Positions 17,113 to 25,738 of a stretch of DNA of 64,000 nt are shown in pieces. Under the pieces are notes generated by a model. It was not told the origin of the DNA and did not search any database. It worked only from the letters and a program-made list of their open reading frames with translations. Each line of letters opens with the position of its first letter. Positions within the stretch are counted from its first letter, which is position 1. The position numbers and the translations under genes were made by a program. This stretch comes from Methylobacterium nonmethylotrophicum (GTDB lineage: Bacteria > Pseudomonadota > Alphaproteobacteria > Rhizobiales > Beijerinckiaceae), in NCBI RefSeq assembly GCF_004745635.1, contig NZ_SRLB01000004.1, positions 124,001 through 188,000 of the forward strand. The letters run 5' to 3'.

Positions 17113-17213
17113 GCAGAGTTGTCCCCCATCGTACACGACAGAGCGGTTTGGAGGCAGCGTCAGTCCCTCCAAACCGCTCTGTCGTGGCCGTGAGTTGCCC
17201 CGTGCAACTCTGT
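17113..17213. repeat. Strong nested inverted repeat downstream of the alcohol dehydrogenase
   Basis: Two perfect 21-bp arms at 17134-17154 and 17166-17186 (core GAGCGGTTTGGAGG) enclose an 11-bp loop, and an outer pair CAGAGTTG (17114-17121) / CAACTCTG (17205-17212) extends the structure. It could act as a terminator, although it lacks a clear T-run next to the inner stem, or it may be an extragenic repeat or a mobile-element scar. Confidence 0.65.
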
Positions 17214-17229
17214 TTATTTCCTTGATCTT

Positions 17230-17279
17230 GCATCATTGTCGTCGCCGAACCGGTGACCATTTCGGCGAATGATGCTTAG
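17230..17279 (+). promoter_or_regulatory. Motif shared with the gldA-like promoter, inside an inverted repeat
   Basis: TTCGGCGAATGATGC is centred in a 26-bp string (17254-17279) that recurs at 63566-63591 with only 3 mismatches. The left side, GCATCATT then CGCCGAA at 17230-17249, is its inverted complement with a 5-bp insertion. It stands about 50 bp before the TRAP binding-protein gene, so it is a candidate operator or promoter element common to two loci. Confidence 0.45.
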
Positions 17280-17330
17280 CCTGCGCACAGGCCGGGAGGA
17301 CACCGGCCGCAACGGACGGGAGACGCCAGG

Positions 17331-18338
17331 ATGCCGACGCGCAGAACCATCGTGGGGGGGGCCGGCGCCGGCCTGCTCCTCGCCGCCGCGGGGGCGCGGG
17401 CCGGGACCGACACCCTGCGGCTGAGCATGGGCTCGCCGATGCCGCAGGCGCACCCGGCCACCACCAGCCTCGTCGCGGCGCTCGACGCGATCCGGGCGGA
17501 AACCGACGGCCGGATCGACATCACGCTCTACCCCGACAGCCAGCTCGGCAGCGAGCTGAGCATGCAGTCGCAGCTGCGCTCGGGCGCCATCGCCTTCACC
17601 CTGACCTCGGCGAGCTCGCTGCAGACCCTGGCGCCGGTCGCCGGCATCCCGGGTCTCGCCTACGCCTTCGCCGACTACCCGCCGCTCTGGGCCGCCCTCG
17701 ACGAGGGGCCCCTGAGCGAGCGCATCCGCGACGCCCTCGGGGCGTTCGGGCTCCGGTCCTTCCGGATCGTCGACAACGGCTTTCGCGACGTGATCACGAG
17801 CCTGCGGCCGGTCGAGACGGTGGCGGACCTGCACGGCCTCAAGATCCGGGTGCCGCCGAGCCCGCTCCTGACCTCGCTGTTCCGGTCCCTCGGCGCTTCC
17901 CCCGTCACCATCAACCTCGCCGAGACCTACGCCGCGCTGCAGACCCGGATCGCCGACGGGATGGAGAACTCGCTGCCGCAGATCGAGGCGACGAAGGTCT
18001 ACGAGGTGCAGAAATACCTCTCGCGCACCGGCCACAGCTGGGACGGATTGTGGATCCTCGCCCACGGCAAGACCTGGGACGCCCTGCCGGGCGACGCGCG
18101 GGGCGTGATCTCCCGCCACTTCGACGCGGCGGTCACGCGCCAGCGCCAGGACTTCGTGGCGATGAACACCCAGGCCGAGGCGCGGCTGCGCGCCAGGGGT
18201 CTTTCCGTCGCCACGCCGGACCGTGCGCCGTTCCGGGCGGCGCTGGCGGCGTCCGGCTACTACGCCGACTGGAAAGCCAGGTTCGGCGCCGAGGCGTGGC
18301 GCGCGCTCGAGCGCCACACCGGTCCGCTCGGGGCGTGA
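17331..18338 (+). CDS. TRAP transporter solute-binding protein, DctP family
   Basis: The 335-residue protein has a twin-arginine-like export signal (PTRRTIVGGAGAGLLLAAAG, cleavage near ARAG) and then the DctP fold: LRLSMGSPMPQAHP, then LYPDSQLGSELSMQSQLRSG and RVPPSPLLTSLFRSLGASPV. The arginine in LKIRVP is the residue that binds the substrate carboxylate in this family. It delivers organic acids to a DctQM permease in the inner membrane. No DctQ or DctM gene is nearby, so it is an orphan that must pair with a distant permease or act as a sensor. The next gene is a SolA-type oxidase 86 bp downstream, probably in the same operon. Confidence 0.92.
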   Translation: MPTRRTIVGGAGAGLLLAAAGARAGTDTLRLSMGSPMPQAHPATTSLVAALDAIRAETDGRIDITLYPDSQLGSELSMQSQLRSGAIAFTLTSASSLQTLAPVAGIPGLAYAFADYPPLWAALDEGPLSERIRDALGAFGLRSFRIVDNGFRDVITSLRPVETVADLHGLKIRVPPSPLLTSLFRSLGASPVTINLAETYAALQTRIADGMENSLPQIEATKVYEVQKYLSRTGHSWDGLWILAHGKTWDALPGDARGVISRHFDAAVTRQRQDFVAMNTQAEARLRARGLSVATPDRAPFRAALAASGYYADWKARFGAEAWRALERHTGPLGA

Positions 18339-18424
18339 GGCTGCCTCACGCGCGAGGCGCTTGCCGCGCGGGCATCCGATCGGGCAACGTCCGGCGGACG
18401 TGACGAGCGAGGCGACACGCGCCG

Positions 18425-19591
18425 ATGAGCGAGCGAGCGGACTTCCTGGTGATCGGCCTCGGGGCCATGGGCAGCGCGGCGCTCTACCAGCTGGCGAAGA
18501 GGGGTGCGTCGGTGATCGGCCTCGACCGCTTCGCGCCGCCCCACGCAATGGGGTCGAGCCACGGCGAGACGCGCATCACCCGGCAGGCGGTCGGCGAGGG
18601 GCGCGATTACGTGCCGCTCGTCCTCGCCTCGCACCGGATCTGGCGCGCGCTGGAGGCCGAGACCGGCGAGAGGCTGCTCGAAGCCTGCGGCGCGCTGGTG
18701 ATGGGGCCCGGCACCGGTGCCACCTCGCATCACGGCAAGCCGGACTTCGTCCAAAGCTCGATCGCCGCCGCGGAGGCCTTCGGCATCGCCCACGAGGTGC
18801 TCGACGGGCGCGAGGTCTCCCGCCGCTTCCCGCAATTCCTCACCCTCGCCGGCAGCGAGATCGCCTATTACGAGCCCGGCGGCGGCTTTGTCCGCCCCGA
18901 ACGCTGCATCGCCGCGCAGCTTTCCCGCGCCGCCGCCCTCGGCGCCGGCATCCGGACCGGCGTCGAGGTTTGGTCGATCGCCCAGGAGGGCGAGGGCGTG
19001 CGCGTCGAGACCTCGGCCGGCGTTTTCAGCGCCGGGCAGGTCGTGGTCACGGCCGGGGCGTGGACTGCCGGGCTGCTCGGCGCGCCGTTCGACCGCCTGC
19101 TGAGCGTCAAGCGCCAGCTCCTGCACTGGTACGCCCTCGACGAGACGAGCGCCTATCGCGACGACGCGCCCGTCTACATCTGGATGCACGGCGCGACGGA
19201 CACCGACTACTTCTACGGCTTCCCGCCGCAGCCGGGCGAGGGCAGCGTCAAGGTCGCGACCGAGCAATATGCCGAGACCACGACCGCCGACACCGTCGAC
19301 CGGGCGGTCACGCCGGAGGAATCGGCCGGGATGTACCGGCGCCACGTCGCCGGGCGCCTCGCCGGGGCGAGCCCCCGCGTCGCGAAGGCCGCCGCCTGCC
19401 TCTACACCGTCACGCCCGACCGGGGCTTCATCATCGACCGGCACCCGCGCCAGGACCGGGTCCTGGTCGTCTCGGCCTGCTCGGGCCACGGCTTCAAGCA
19501 CTCGGCCGGCATCGGCGCCGTCGCAGCCGAGATCGTGACGGAGGGACGCAGCGCGATCGATGTCAGGCCGTTCGCCGTCAGCCGATTCTGA
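18425..19591 (+). CDS. solA: SolA-type N-methyl-amino-acid oxidase (monomeric sarcosine oxidase family)
   Basis: The 388-residue flavoenzyme has the N-terminal FAD-binding motif VIGLGAMGSAALYQLAKRG (residues 9-27), the SSHGETRITRQA segment typical of this family, and C325 in ACLYTVTPD, which matches the cysteine that binds FAD covalently. GHGFKHS lies near the active site. Family members oxidise sarcosine, N-methyl-tryptophan or related N-methyl amino acids with oxygen to give the amine, formaldehyde and hydrogen peroxide. Co-transcription with the TRAP binding protein suggests the imported compound is a carboxylated N-methyl amine (inference). Confidence 0.9.
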   Translation: MSERADFLVIGLGAMGSAALYQLAKRGASVIGLDRFAPPHAMGSSHGETRITRQAVGEGRDYVPLVLASHRIWRALEAETGERLLEACGALVMGPGTGATSHHGKPDFVQSSIAAAEAFGIAHEVLDGREVSRRFPQFLTLAGSEIAYYEPGGGFVRPERCIAAQLSRAAALGAGIRTGVEVWSIAQEGEGVRVETSAGVFSAGQVVVTAGAWTAGLLGAPFDRLLSVKRQLLHWYALDETSAYRDDAPVYIWMHGATDTDYFYGFPPQPGEGSVKVATEQYAETTTADTVDRAVTPEESAGMYRRHVAGRLAGASPRVAKAAACLYTVTPDRGFIIDRHPRQDRVLVVSACSGHGFKHSAGIGAVAAEIVTEGRSAIDVRPFAVSRF

Positions 19592-19684
19592 GTGCTGGCG
19601 TCAGGCGAGGGCCATGCGCTGGAACTCGGAATGCCGTGGCAGACGTCGTTTCGGCTATTCGCTTCCGCCTAAGAGCCATGCCTT

Positions 19685-19861
19685 TCAAGGTGTTTTCTTA
19701 GCCATTAGCTTGGCTTTTTCGAGCACCCTGGCGGTCGCCACATGAGCTCCGGCTGGGGCCGCCGCCACAGAGGGCTTGTCGACCTTGCGCTTGGGACCAC
19801 GCGGGCTGGTTGCAATCCGCCCCGGGTCGACCCGCTCCGCCAACGCCAGCAAGCGCGCCGC
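19685..19861 (-). pseudogene. Possible transposase C-terminal remnant
   Basis: The reverse strand reads LALAERVDPGRI, then SPRGPKRKVDKPSV, AHVATARVLEKAK and a stop at 19685. A basic PRGPK...HVATARVL tail is typical of IS4-type DDE transposases, so this may be the end of a lost insertion sequence. No catalytic domain or terminal repeats were seen. The remaining gap between solA and the LysR gene (19592-20160) shows no other convincing gene. Confidence 0.3.
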
Positions 19862-20160
19862 ATCCTCCCGGCCCGTCAACACGCAAGTAGGGTAGCCGGC
19901 GCAGATCTGGTGCCCCAGGTGGAACACCGAGACCCGCGGCTCGGGCGCGAGCCCGGATCCAGACGGGACGACGACCGGGACCGGACGGCGCGCCGCGGCC
20001 TGCGCCGACGACGATGAGCCGCACGACGCTCCCGTCGCGCCGCCGCCGGCACGGCGTCGAACGACGGCAACCGGCCGGGTCGCCGGAGAATCCGGCTTTC
20101 CGTCGCCCGCCGGCCCGGCGCCGCTTGCGGGCACCCTCCCGGATCGGCGAGCCTTCGCCC

Positions 20161-21150
20161 ATGCATCGCTACGACCTCTTCACCCTCGAACTGTTCATCG
20201 CCGTCGTCGAGGAGCAGAGCATCGCGGCGGCGGCCGAGCGCGCCCACATCGCGGCCTCGGCGATCAGCCGGCGCATCTCGGAGCTCGAGGCGATGCTCGG
20301 CACCGAGCTCCTGGTGCGCCATTCCAAGGGCATCGACCTGACCGAGGCCGGCGCCGCCCTGCTCCACCATGCCCGCACCATCCACGGCAGCGTCGCGGTG
20401 ATGGATGCCGAGCTGCGCGACTTCGCCAGCGGCCTGCGCGGCCTGATCCGGGTCTCGGCCAACAAGTCGGCGATCATGGAATCGCTGCCGATGGAGCTTG
20501 CCGGCTTCCTGGCCCTGCATCCCCTGATCCGGATCGACCTCGAGGAGGGCATCAGCCCCGACATCGTGCAGCGGGTCGCCAGCAACCAGGCCGACCTCGG
20601 GATCTTCGGCGGCAATATCCCGGCGCCGGGCCTGCAGATCGTGCCCTACCGGCGCGACGAGCTGGTCGTCGTGCTGCCGCCCGGCCACGTCCTGTCGGGG
20701 CGCGCCTCGATCGCCTTCGCGGACCTCCTCGACCACGACTTCGTCTGCCTGGAGCGGGGCTCGTCGATCGAGACCCTGTGCCGGCGCGCCGCCGAGGATC
20801 TCGGCGGCGAGATCCGGGTGAGGGTCCGGGTCGGCAGCTTCGAGGGCCAGCTGCGCATCATCGAGAACGGCCTCGGCATCGGCATCGTGCCGCGCCAGGT
20901 CTTCGAGGGGCAGATGCGGCAGACCGGGCTGACGGCGCTCGCCCTCGAGGATCCGTGGCGGATGCGCCCGCTCAATATCGGGTTGCGCGACCACGCCAGC
21001 CTGTCGCGCCCGGCGCGCCGGCTGGTCGCCTACCTGTCGCAGCCCTCCCCGGCGCAGCCATCTCCAAACGCGACGGCGGCATGCCCAACCGGCGCTTCGT
21101 GCGGCGGCGCGCCGTCCCTACGCTCCTCCCCGCCGCAAGCCCCCGACTGA
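20161..21150 (+). CDS. LysR-type transcriptional regulator upstream of leuCDB
   Basis: The 329-residue protein begins MHRYDLFTLELFIAVVEEQS; its winged helix-turn-helix covers residues 1-60 (AAAAERAHIAASAISRRISE as recognition region), followed by the two-lobed effector domain ending around residue 295. A proline- and alanine-rich tail of about 35 residues extends beyond the family norm. It lies 49 bp before leuC on the same strand, not divergent as is usual for LysR regulators. Control of leuCDB is inferred from position. Confidence 0.92.
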   Translation: MHRYDLFTLELFIAVVEEQSIAAAAERAHIAASAISRRISELEAMLGTELLVRHSKGIDLTEAGAALLHHARTIHGSVAVMDAELRDFASGLRGLIRVSANKSAIMESLPMELAGFLALHPLIRIDLEEGISPDIVQRVASNQADLGIFGGNIPAPGLQIVPYRRDELVVVLPPGHVLSGRASIAFADLLDHDFVCLERGSSIETLCRRAAEDLGGEIRVRVRVGSFEGQLRIIENGLGIGIVPRQVFEGQMRQTGLTALALEDPWRMRPLNIGLRDHASLSRPARRLVAYLSQPSPAQPSPNATAACPTGASCGGAPSLRSSPPQAPD

Positions 21151-21199
21151 GAGGGCGCGCATCCGACGGGGGACAACGCCCCGCGGGGGAGGACACGCC

Positions 21200-22615
21200 A
21201 TGGCAGAGACACCGCCGGCAGCCAGGACGCTGTTCGCGAAGATCTGGGACGCGCACGTCGTCAGCGACCTCGGCGACGGCGCCGTGCTCCTGCACGTCGA
21301 CCGGCACCTCCTGCACGACCTCGGCGGCTCGCGCGGCCTGCTCGACCTGAAGCAGCGCGGCCTTCCCGTGCACAGCCCGCACCTCACCTTCGCGACGCCC
21401 GACCATGCGATCTCGAGCGCGGCGGGCCGCGCCGGCACCACCGAGACCGGCTGGAGCCTGCTCCACGCCCTGCGGGCCGAGACGCGAGAGGCGGGCATCC
21501 GCCTGTTCGACGTCGGCGAGCGCGGCCAGGGCATCGTCCACGTCATCGGGCCGGAGCTGGGCCTGAGCCTGCCGGGCCTGCTCATCGTCTGCGGCGACAG
21601 CCACACCTGCACCCATGGCGGGCTCGGCGCGCTCGCCTTCGGGATCGGCTCCTCGGAGCTGTCGCACGTGCTGGCGACGCAGACCCTGGTGCAGCGCCGG
21701 CCCAAGACCATGCGGGTGCGCTTCGAGGGCGCGATGGCGCCGGGCGTGCTGCCGAAGGACCTGATCCTGCACCTGATCGGCGTCATCGGCGCGGCCGGCG
21801 GCACCGGCTACGCGGTGGAGTATGCCGGCTCGGCCATCCGGGCGATGCCGGTCGAGGGGCGGCTCACCATCTGCAACCTGTCGATCGAGCTCGGCGCCAA
21901 GATCGGCATGGTGGCGCCCGACGACACCACCTTCGCCTACCTCGAGGGAAAGCCCTACGCGCCGAAGGGCGAGGCCTGGGACCGGGCGGTCGCCGCCTGG
22001 CGCGACCTGGCCGGCGACTCTGAGGCCGCCTTCGACCGCGAGGTGGTGATCGACGTCGGACGCGTCGCCCCTCAGGTCACCTGGGGCACCAGCCCCGAGC
22101 ACGTCGTGCCGGTCGACGGCCTGATCCCCGACCCCTCGGCCGAGGCCGACCCGACCCGGGCCCGCGCGATGGCGGCGGCCCTCGACTATATGGGCCTGTC
22201 CCCGGGCGGCCCGATCGCCGGCACCCCCGTCGACTGGGTGTTCATCGGCTCGTGCACCAACGGCCGCCTGTCGGACCTGCGCGAGGCGGCGGAGGTCGCC
22301 CGCGGCCGGCGGGTGGCGGAGGGCGTGCGCGCCTGGGTCGTGCCGGGCTCCGAGATCGTCAAGCGCGAGGCCGAGGCCGAGGGGCTCGACCGGGTCTTCG
22401 TCGAGGCCGGGTTCGAGTGGCGCGAGCCCGGCTGCTCGATGTGCCTGGCCGCCAACGGCGAGGTCGTGCCGGCCGGGCAGCGCTCGGTCTCGACGAGCAA
22501 CCGCAACTTCGTCGGCCGCCAGGGGCCGCGCGCCCGCACCCATCTGGCGAGCCCCGCGATGGCCGCGGCGGCCGCGCTCGCCGGCGCCATCGCCGACGTG
22601 AGGAGGGCCGGATGA
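21200..22615 (+). CDS. leuC: 3-isopropylmalate dehydratase-type large subunit
   Basis: The 471-residue protein is an aconitase-family large subunit. ICGDSHTCTHGGLGALAFGI appears as VCGDSHTCTHGGLGALAFG near residues 130-150; the three cluster cysteines are in CGDSHTCT or FIGSCTNGR, and EPGCSMCLA. GTSPEH and the SNRNF(V)GRQG segment are also conserved. It holds a [4Fe-4S] cluster and isomerises 2-isopropylmalate to 3-isopropylmalate, or an analogous C-substituted malate. It couples to leuD by an ATGA overlap. No leuA is present, so the substrate could be another malate homologue. Confidence 0.93.
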   Translation: MAETPPAARTLFAKIWDAHVVSDLGDGAVLLHVDRHLLHDLGGSRGLLDLKQRGLPVHSPHLTFATPDHAISSAAGRAGTTETGWSLLHALRAETREAGIRLFDVGERGQGIVHVIGPELGLSLPGLLIVCGDSHTCTHGGLGALAFGIGSSELSHVLATQTLVQRRPKTMRVRFEGAMAPGVLPKDLILHLIGVIGAAGGTGYAVEYAGSAIRAMPVEGRLTICNLSIELGAKIGMVAPDDTTFAYLEGKPYAPKGEAWDRAVAAWRDLAGDSEAAFDREVVIDVGRVAPQVTWGTSPEHVVPVDGLIPDPSAEADPTRARAMAAALDYMGLSPGGPIAGTPVDWVFIGSCTNGRLSDLREAAEVARGRRVAEGVRAWVVPGSEIVKREAEAEGLDRVFVEAGFEWREPGCSMCLAANGEVVPAGQRSVSTSNRNFVGRQGPRARTHLASPAMAAAAALAGAIADVRRAG

Positions 22616-23244
22616 AGCGCTTCACCCGCCTCGAGGCCGTGGCCGCGCCGATCCTGATCGAGAACATCGACACCGACGTGATCATCCGCATCGAGCGGCT
22701 GGTCGGCAACGGCATCCGCGGCACGCTGGCGCCCTGGTGCTTCGGGGCGCTCCGCTACCGCGCCGACGGGTCCGAGGATCCCGACTTCATCCTCAACCGG
22801 CCGCCCTACCGGGAGGCGCAAGTCATCCTGGGCGGACGCAACTTCGGCTGCGGCTCGTCACGCGAGGGCGCGGTGTGGTCGCTCCAGGAGCGCGGCGTCG
22901 CCTGCGTCATCGCGCCGAGCTTCGGCGACATCTTCTTCAACAACTGCTTCCAGAACGGGATCCTGCCGGTCGTCCTCGACGAGGCGACCGTGGCGGGCCT
23001 CGCCCGCGAGGTCGAGGAGAGCCAGGGCGCCGGCAAGGTCACGGTCGACCTCGAGGAGCGCGTCGTCGTCTCGCCCTCGGGCAAGCGCTTCCCCTTCGCG
23101 GTCGAGGCGCGCCGGCGCGAGGCCCTGCTGCAGGGGCTCGACGAGATCGGCACGACGCTCCGGCAGGCCGACGCGATCGCGCGCTTCCAGGCGCGGGACC
23201 GGCAGGCGCGGCCCTGGGTGTATGCGGCGGGAGATCCGGCATGA
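22612..23244 (+). CDS. leuD: 3-isopropylmalate dehydratase-type small subunit
   Basis: The 210-residue swivel-domain subunit contains NIDTDVIIRIERL, GRNFGCGSSREGAVWSL and SFGDIFFNNCFQNGILPV, all standard for LeuD. It pairs with the large subunit to complete the isomerase active site. The start overlaps the leuC stop by 4 bp, and its own stop overlaps leuB by 4 bp. The IIRIERL stretch takes the place of the IIPKQFL segment found in most LeuD proteins, a loop close to the substrate, which hints at a changed specificity. Confidence 0.93.
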   Translation: MKRFTRLEAVAAPILIENIDTDVIIRIERLVGNGIRGTLAPWCFGALRYRADGSEDPDFILNRPPYREAQVILGGRNFGCGSSREGAVWSLQERGVACVIAPSFGDIFFNNCFQNGILPVVLDEATVAGLAREVEESQGAGKVTVDLEERVVVSPSGKRFPFAVEARRREALLQGLDEIGTTLRQADAIARFQARDRQARPWVYAAGDPA

Positions 23245-24359
23245 GCGGGACCAACATGATGCGCGTCGCGGTGATCGGCGGCGAGGGCATCGGGCCGGAG
23301 GTGACGGCCCAGGCGAGCCGCGTGCTGGCGTGGTTTTCGGACCGTCGCCGCCTGCCGGTCGCGGTCGAGGAAGCGGCGTTCGGGCTCGAGGCCTACCGCC
23401 GCACCGGCAAGGTGATCCCGCCCGAGACCCGCGCGGCGATCGAGGGCGCCGACGCGATCCTGTTCGGCGCCACCGGCGGCCCGGAGACCGCCGAGGTCCC
23501 GCCGGAGGCGCGCCGCGAGGGCAGCCTGCTGAAGCTGCGCCGCTCCCTCGACCTCTACGCCAACCTGCGCCCGATCGTGACCGATCCGGCCCTGTACGAT
23601 TCGGCCCCGCTGAAGGAGCGCGTCCTGAACGGCGTCGATTTCGTGATCGTGCGCGAATTGTCGAGCGGCATCTATTTCGGCGAGCCGCGCGGGATCGAGA
23701 CGAGGCCCGACGGCAGCCGGCGCGGCTTCAACACCAACAGCTACACCACCGAGGAGGTCCGGCGGGTGGCCCGCTTCGCCTTCGACCTCGCCCGCAGCCG
23801 GCGCGGCAAGCTCTGCTCGGTCGACAAGGCCAACGTGATGGAGGCGAGCGTGCTGTGGCGCGAGGAGGTGATCGCGCTCCACGCCGAGGAGTTCCCGGAC
23901 GTCGAGCTGTCCCACATGTACGTCGACAACGCCGCGATGCAGATCGTGCGGGCGCCGAGCCAGTTCGACGTCATGGTGACGGACAACATCTTCGGCGACA
24001 TCCTCTCGGACTGCGCCGCCATGGCGGCGGGCTCGCTCGGGATGCTGCCCTCCGCCTCCCTCGGGCCGGCGGACGCTCAGGGCAAGCGCCCGGCCCTGTA
24101 CGAGCCGGTCCACGGCTCGGCCCCCGACATCGCCGGCCGCGGCATCGCCAACCCGCTCGGCTCGATCCTGAGCGTCGCGATGATGCTGCGGCTCACCCTC
24201 GGCCGGCTGGACGACGCGATCCTCCTGGAGCGGGCGGTCGGCGACGCCCTGGCGAGCGGCGCTCGCACCGCCGACATCGCCGAGCCCGGGCGCGCGCCGA
24301 TCTCCACCGCCGCCATGGGGGACGCCGTGCTGGCCTCGCTCGACCGCCTCGCGGGCTGA
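23241..24359 (+). CDS. leuB: 3-isopropylmalate dehydrogenase-type enzyme
   Basis: The 372-residue beta-decarboxylating dehydrogenase has GGEGIGPEVT at the start, SLDLYANLRPI (arginines that bind the malate carboxylates), RELSSGIYFGEPRG, DKANVMEASVLW with catalytic Lys, VDNAAMQIV, TDNIFGDILSDCAAM and the NAD-binding EPVHGSAPDIAG. These fit LeuB rather than tartrate or isocitrate dehydrogenase. It closes the leuCDB set and is followed by a palindromic repeat that may end the operon. Confidence 0.93.
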   Translation: MSGTNMMRVAVIGGEGIGPEVTAQASRVLAWFSDRRRLPVAVEEAAFGLEAYRRTGKVIPPETRAAIEGADAILFGATGGPETAEVPPEARREGSLLKLRRSLDLYANLRPIVTDPALYDSAPLKERVLNGVDFVIVRELSSGIYFGEPRGIETRPDGSRRGFNTNSYTTEEVRRVARFAFDLARSRRGKLCSVDKANVMEASVLWREEVIALHAEEFPDVELSHMYVDNAAMQIVRAPSQFDVMVTDNIFGDILSDCAAMAAGSLGMLPSASLGPADAQGKRPALYEPVHGSAPDIAGRGIANPLGSILSVAMMLRLTLGRLDDAILLERAVGDALASGARTADIAEPGRAPISTAAMGDAVLASLDRLAG

Positions 24360-24382
24360 GGGGTGGGAGACTAAGCACATCT

Positions 24383-24546
24383 CCCCTCTCCCGTGTGGGA
24401 GAGGGGCCGGGGGTGAGGGTGGAGACGGTGCCGGATTAGGCACCAATCGTTCCGCTGCCAGCACGACGCTCAGCGCTCTACACTGAAGCGTGTCACCCTT
24501 GCGCGATCTTCGATCGCCCCTACCCCTCTCCCACACGGGAGAGGGG
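24383..24546. repeat. Paired CCCCTCTCCC hairpins downstream of leuB
   Basis: Two hairpins with stem CCCCTCTCCC / GGGAGAGGGG and 4-bp loops (GTGT at 24383-24406, ACAC at 24523-24546) face each other as a larger inverted repeat. The same core is at 5229-5340. It fills most of the 305-bp gap between leuB and the ABC importer and could serve as a terminator. Confidence 0.7.
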
Positions 24547-24664
24547 ATCCCGCGCTTGGTCAACACGAATAGATCAAGCGAAAGCCGTATGACCCATAAA
24601 AAGCAATAAAACCAACCTTCGCACGCCGGATAGTCTTGCAAACCCGATCGGGAGACCGCGAGCC

Positions 24665-25738
24665 ATGACGTCCCCCCTGACGTCCCTGCCGAAGACGTCC
24701 ATCCTGACCCGGCGCAGCGTGGTGACGGCGCTCGGCGCCGGTGCCGCCCTTGCCGGGTCGCGCACGGCGCGCGCCGCGAGCGCCGCCAAGGGCATCTACC
24801 CGGTCGCGACCTGCAGCTACATGGTGATGTTCGCCGCCCAAGGGCTCGGCTACTTCAAGGACGAGGGCCTCGACAGCCGCCTCGTCCAGGGCGGGTCGGG
24901 GGTGAAGACCCGGGAGATCATCGCCTCGGGCCAGGGCGACTTCGCGCTGGCCGACTTCGTCCACCCGATGCTGCTGACGAACAAGGGGCGGCCCTGCAAG
25001 GCGCTCACCGCCGTCGACCGCATCGCGGCCGGGCTGCAGTTCATGATCCGGGCCGATCTCTACGAGCAGGGCATCACGGACCTCGCCAAGTTCGTCGCCT
25101 GGAAGCGCCCGGACGGGCGCAAGCCCCTCGTCGGCGTCTCCTCGATCGGCGGCACCACCCACGTCTGGTCGACCTACTTCCTCGAGCAGCTCGGCTACGA
25201 CGGCACCGTCACCTGGCTCGGCGTCGGCAACGTCGACACGATGCTCGGCTCGCTGAAGACGAAGCAGGTCGACGTCCTCATCAACACCTACTCGCTCGTC
25301 GGCGAGGTCGAGCGCCAGGGCTACGGCAAGCTGCTCTACGACGGCTCGGACCCGCGCAACTGGAACGCCGTGATCGGCGGCACGGTGCCGGTGACGGTCA
25401 ATTACTGCCTGCAGGCGCGCATCGACCGCGACCCGGCCCTCATCCAGGCCTGGACCAACGCGGTGATGCGCGCCGGGCAATGGGTCGACAAGCACACGCC
25501 GGAGGAGATCTACGGCGCGATCGAGCCCTTCGTCGGCTCGACCTCGCGCGAGTCGAACCTGATCGAGATCAAGGCCACCAAGGCGGTCGCCAACCCGGCC
25601 GGCCTGATCGACCAGGCGGCCTTCGAGCGGGGCGCCAAGGTGTGGTTCCGCGAGATGACCGGCGTGCAGCGGCTGCCGCTCGAATCGGTCTACGCGGCGC
25701 GCTTCGCCGAGGCCGCCGCCGCGAAGTACCCGGCCTGA
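24665..25738 (+). CDS. ABC importer solute-binding protein, NitT/TauT (SsuA/THI5-like) family
   Basis: The 357-residue protein has a twin-arginine signal (TRRSVVTALGAGAALAG, cleavage near ARAAS) and the NMT1/SsuA-like periplasmic fold: FAAQGLGYFKDEGLD, then GSGVKTREIIASGQGDFALA and WLGVGNVDTMLGSLKTKQVD. It captures a small ligand for the permease and ATPase that follow in the same operon. Members of the family import nitrate, alkanesulfonates, taurine, pyrimidine precursors or aromatic acids, and the ligand cannot be fixed from sequence. Its TGA overlaps the next ATG by one base. Confidence 0.92.
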   Translation: MTSPLTSLPKTSILTRRSVVTALGAGAALAGSRTARAASAAKGIYPVATCSYMVMFAAQGLGYFKDEGLDSRLVQGGSGVKTREIIASGQGDFALADFVHPMLLTNKGRPCKALTAVDRIAAGLQFMIRADLYEQGITDLAKFVAWKRPDGRKPLVGVSSIGGTTHVWSTYFLEQLGYDGTVTWLGVGNVDTMLGSLKTKQVDVLINTYSLVGEVERQGYGKLLYDGSDPRNWNAVIGGTVPVTVNYCLQARIDRDPALIQAWTNAVMRAGQWVDKHTPEEIYGAIEPFVGSTSRESNLIEIKATKAVANPAGLIDQAAFERGAKVWFREMTGVQRLPLESVYAARFAEAAAAKYPA

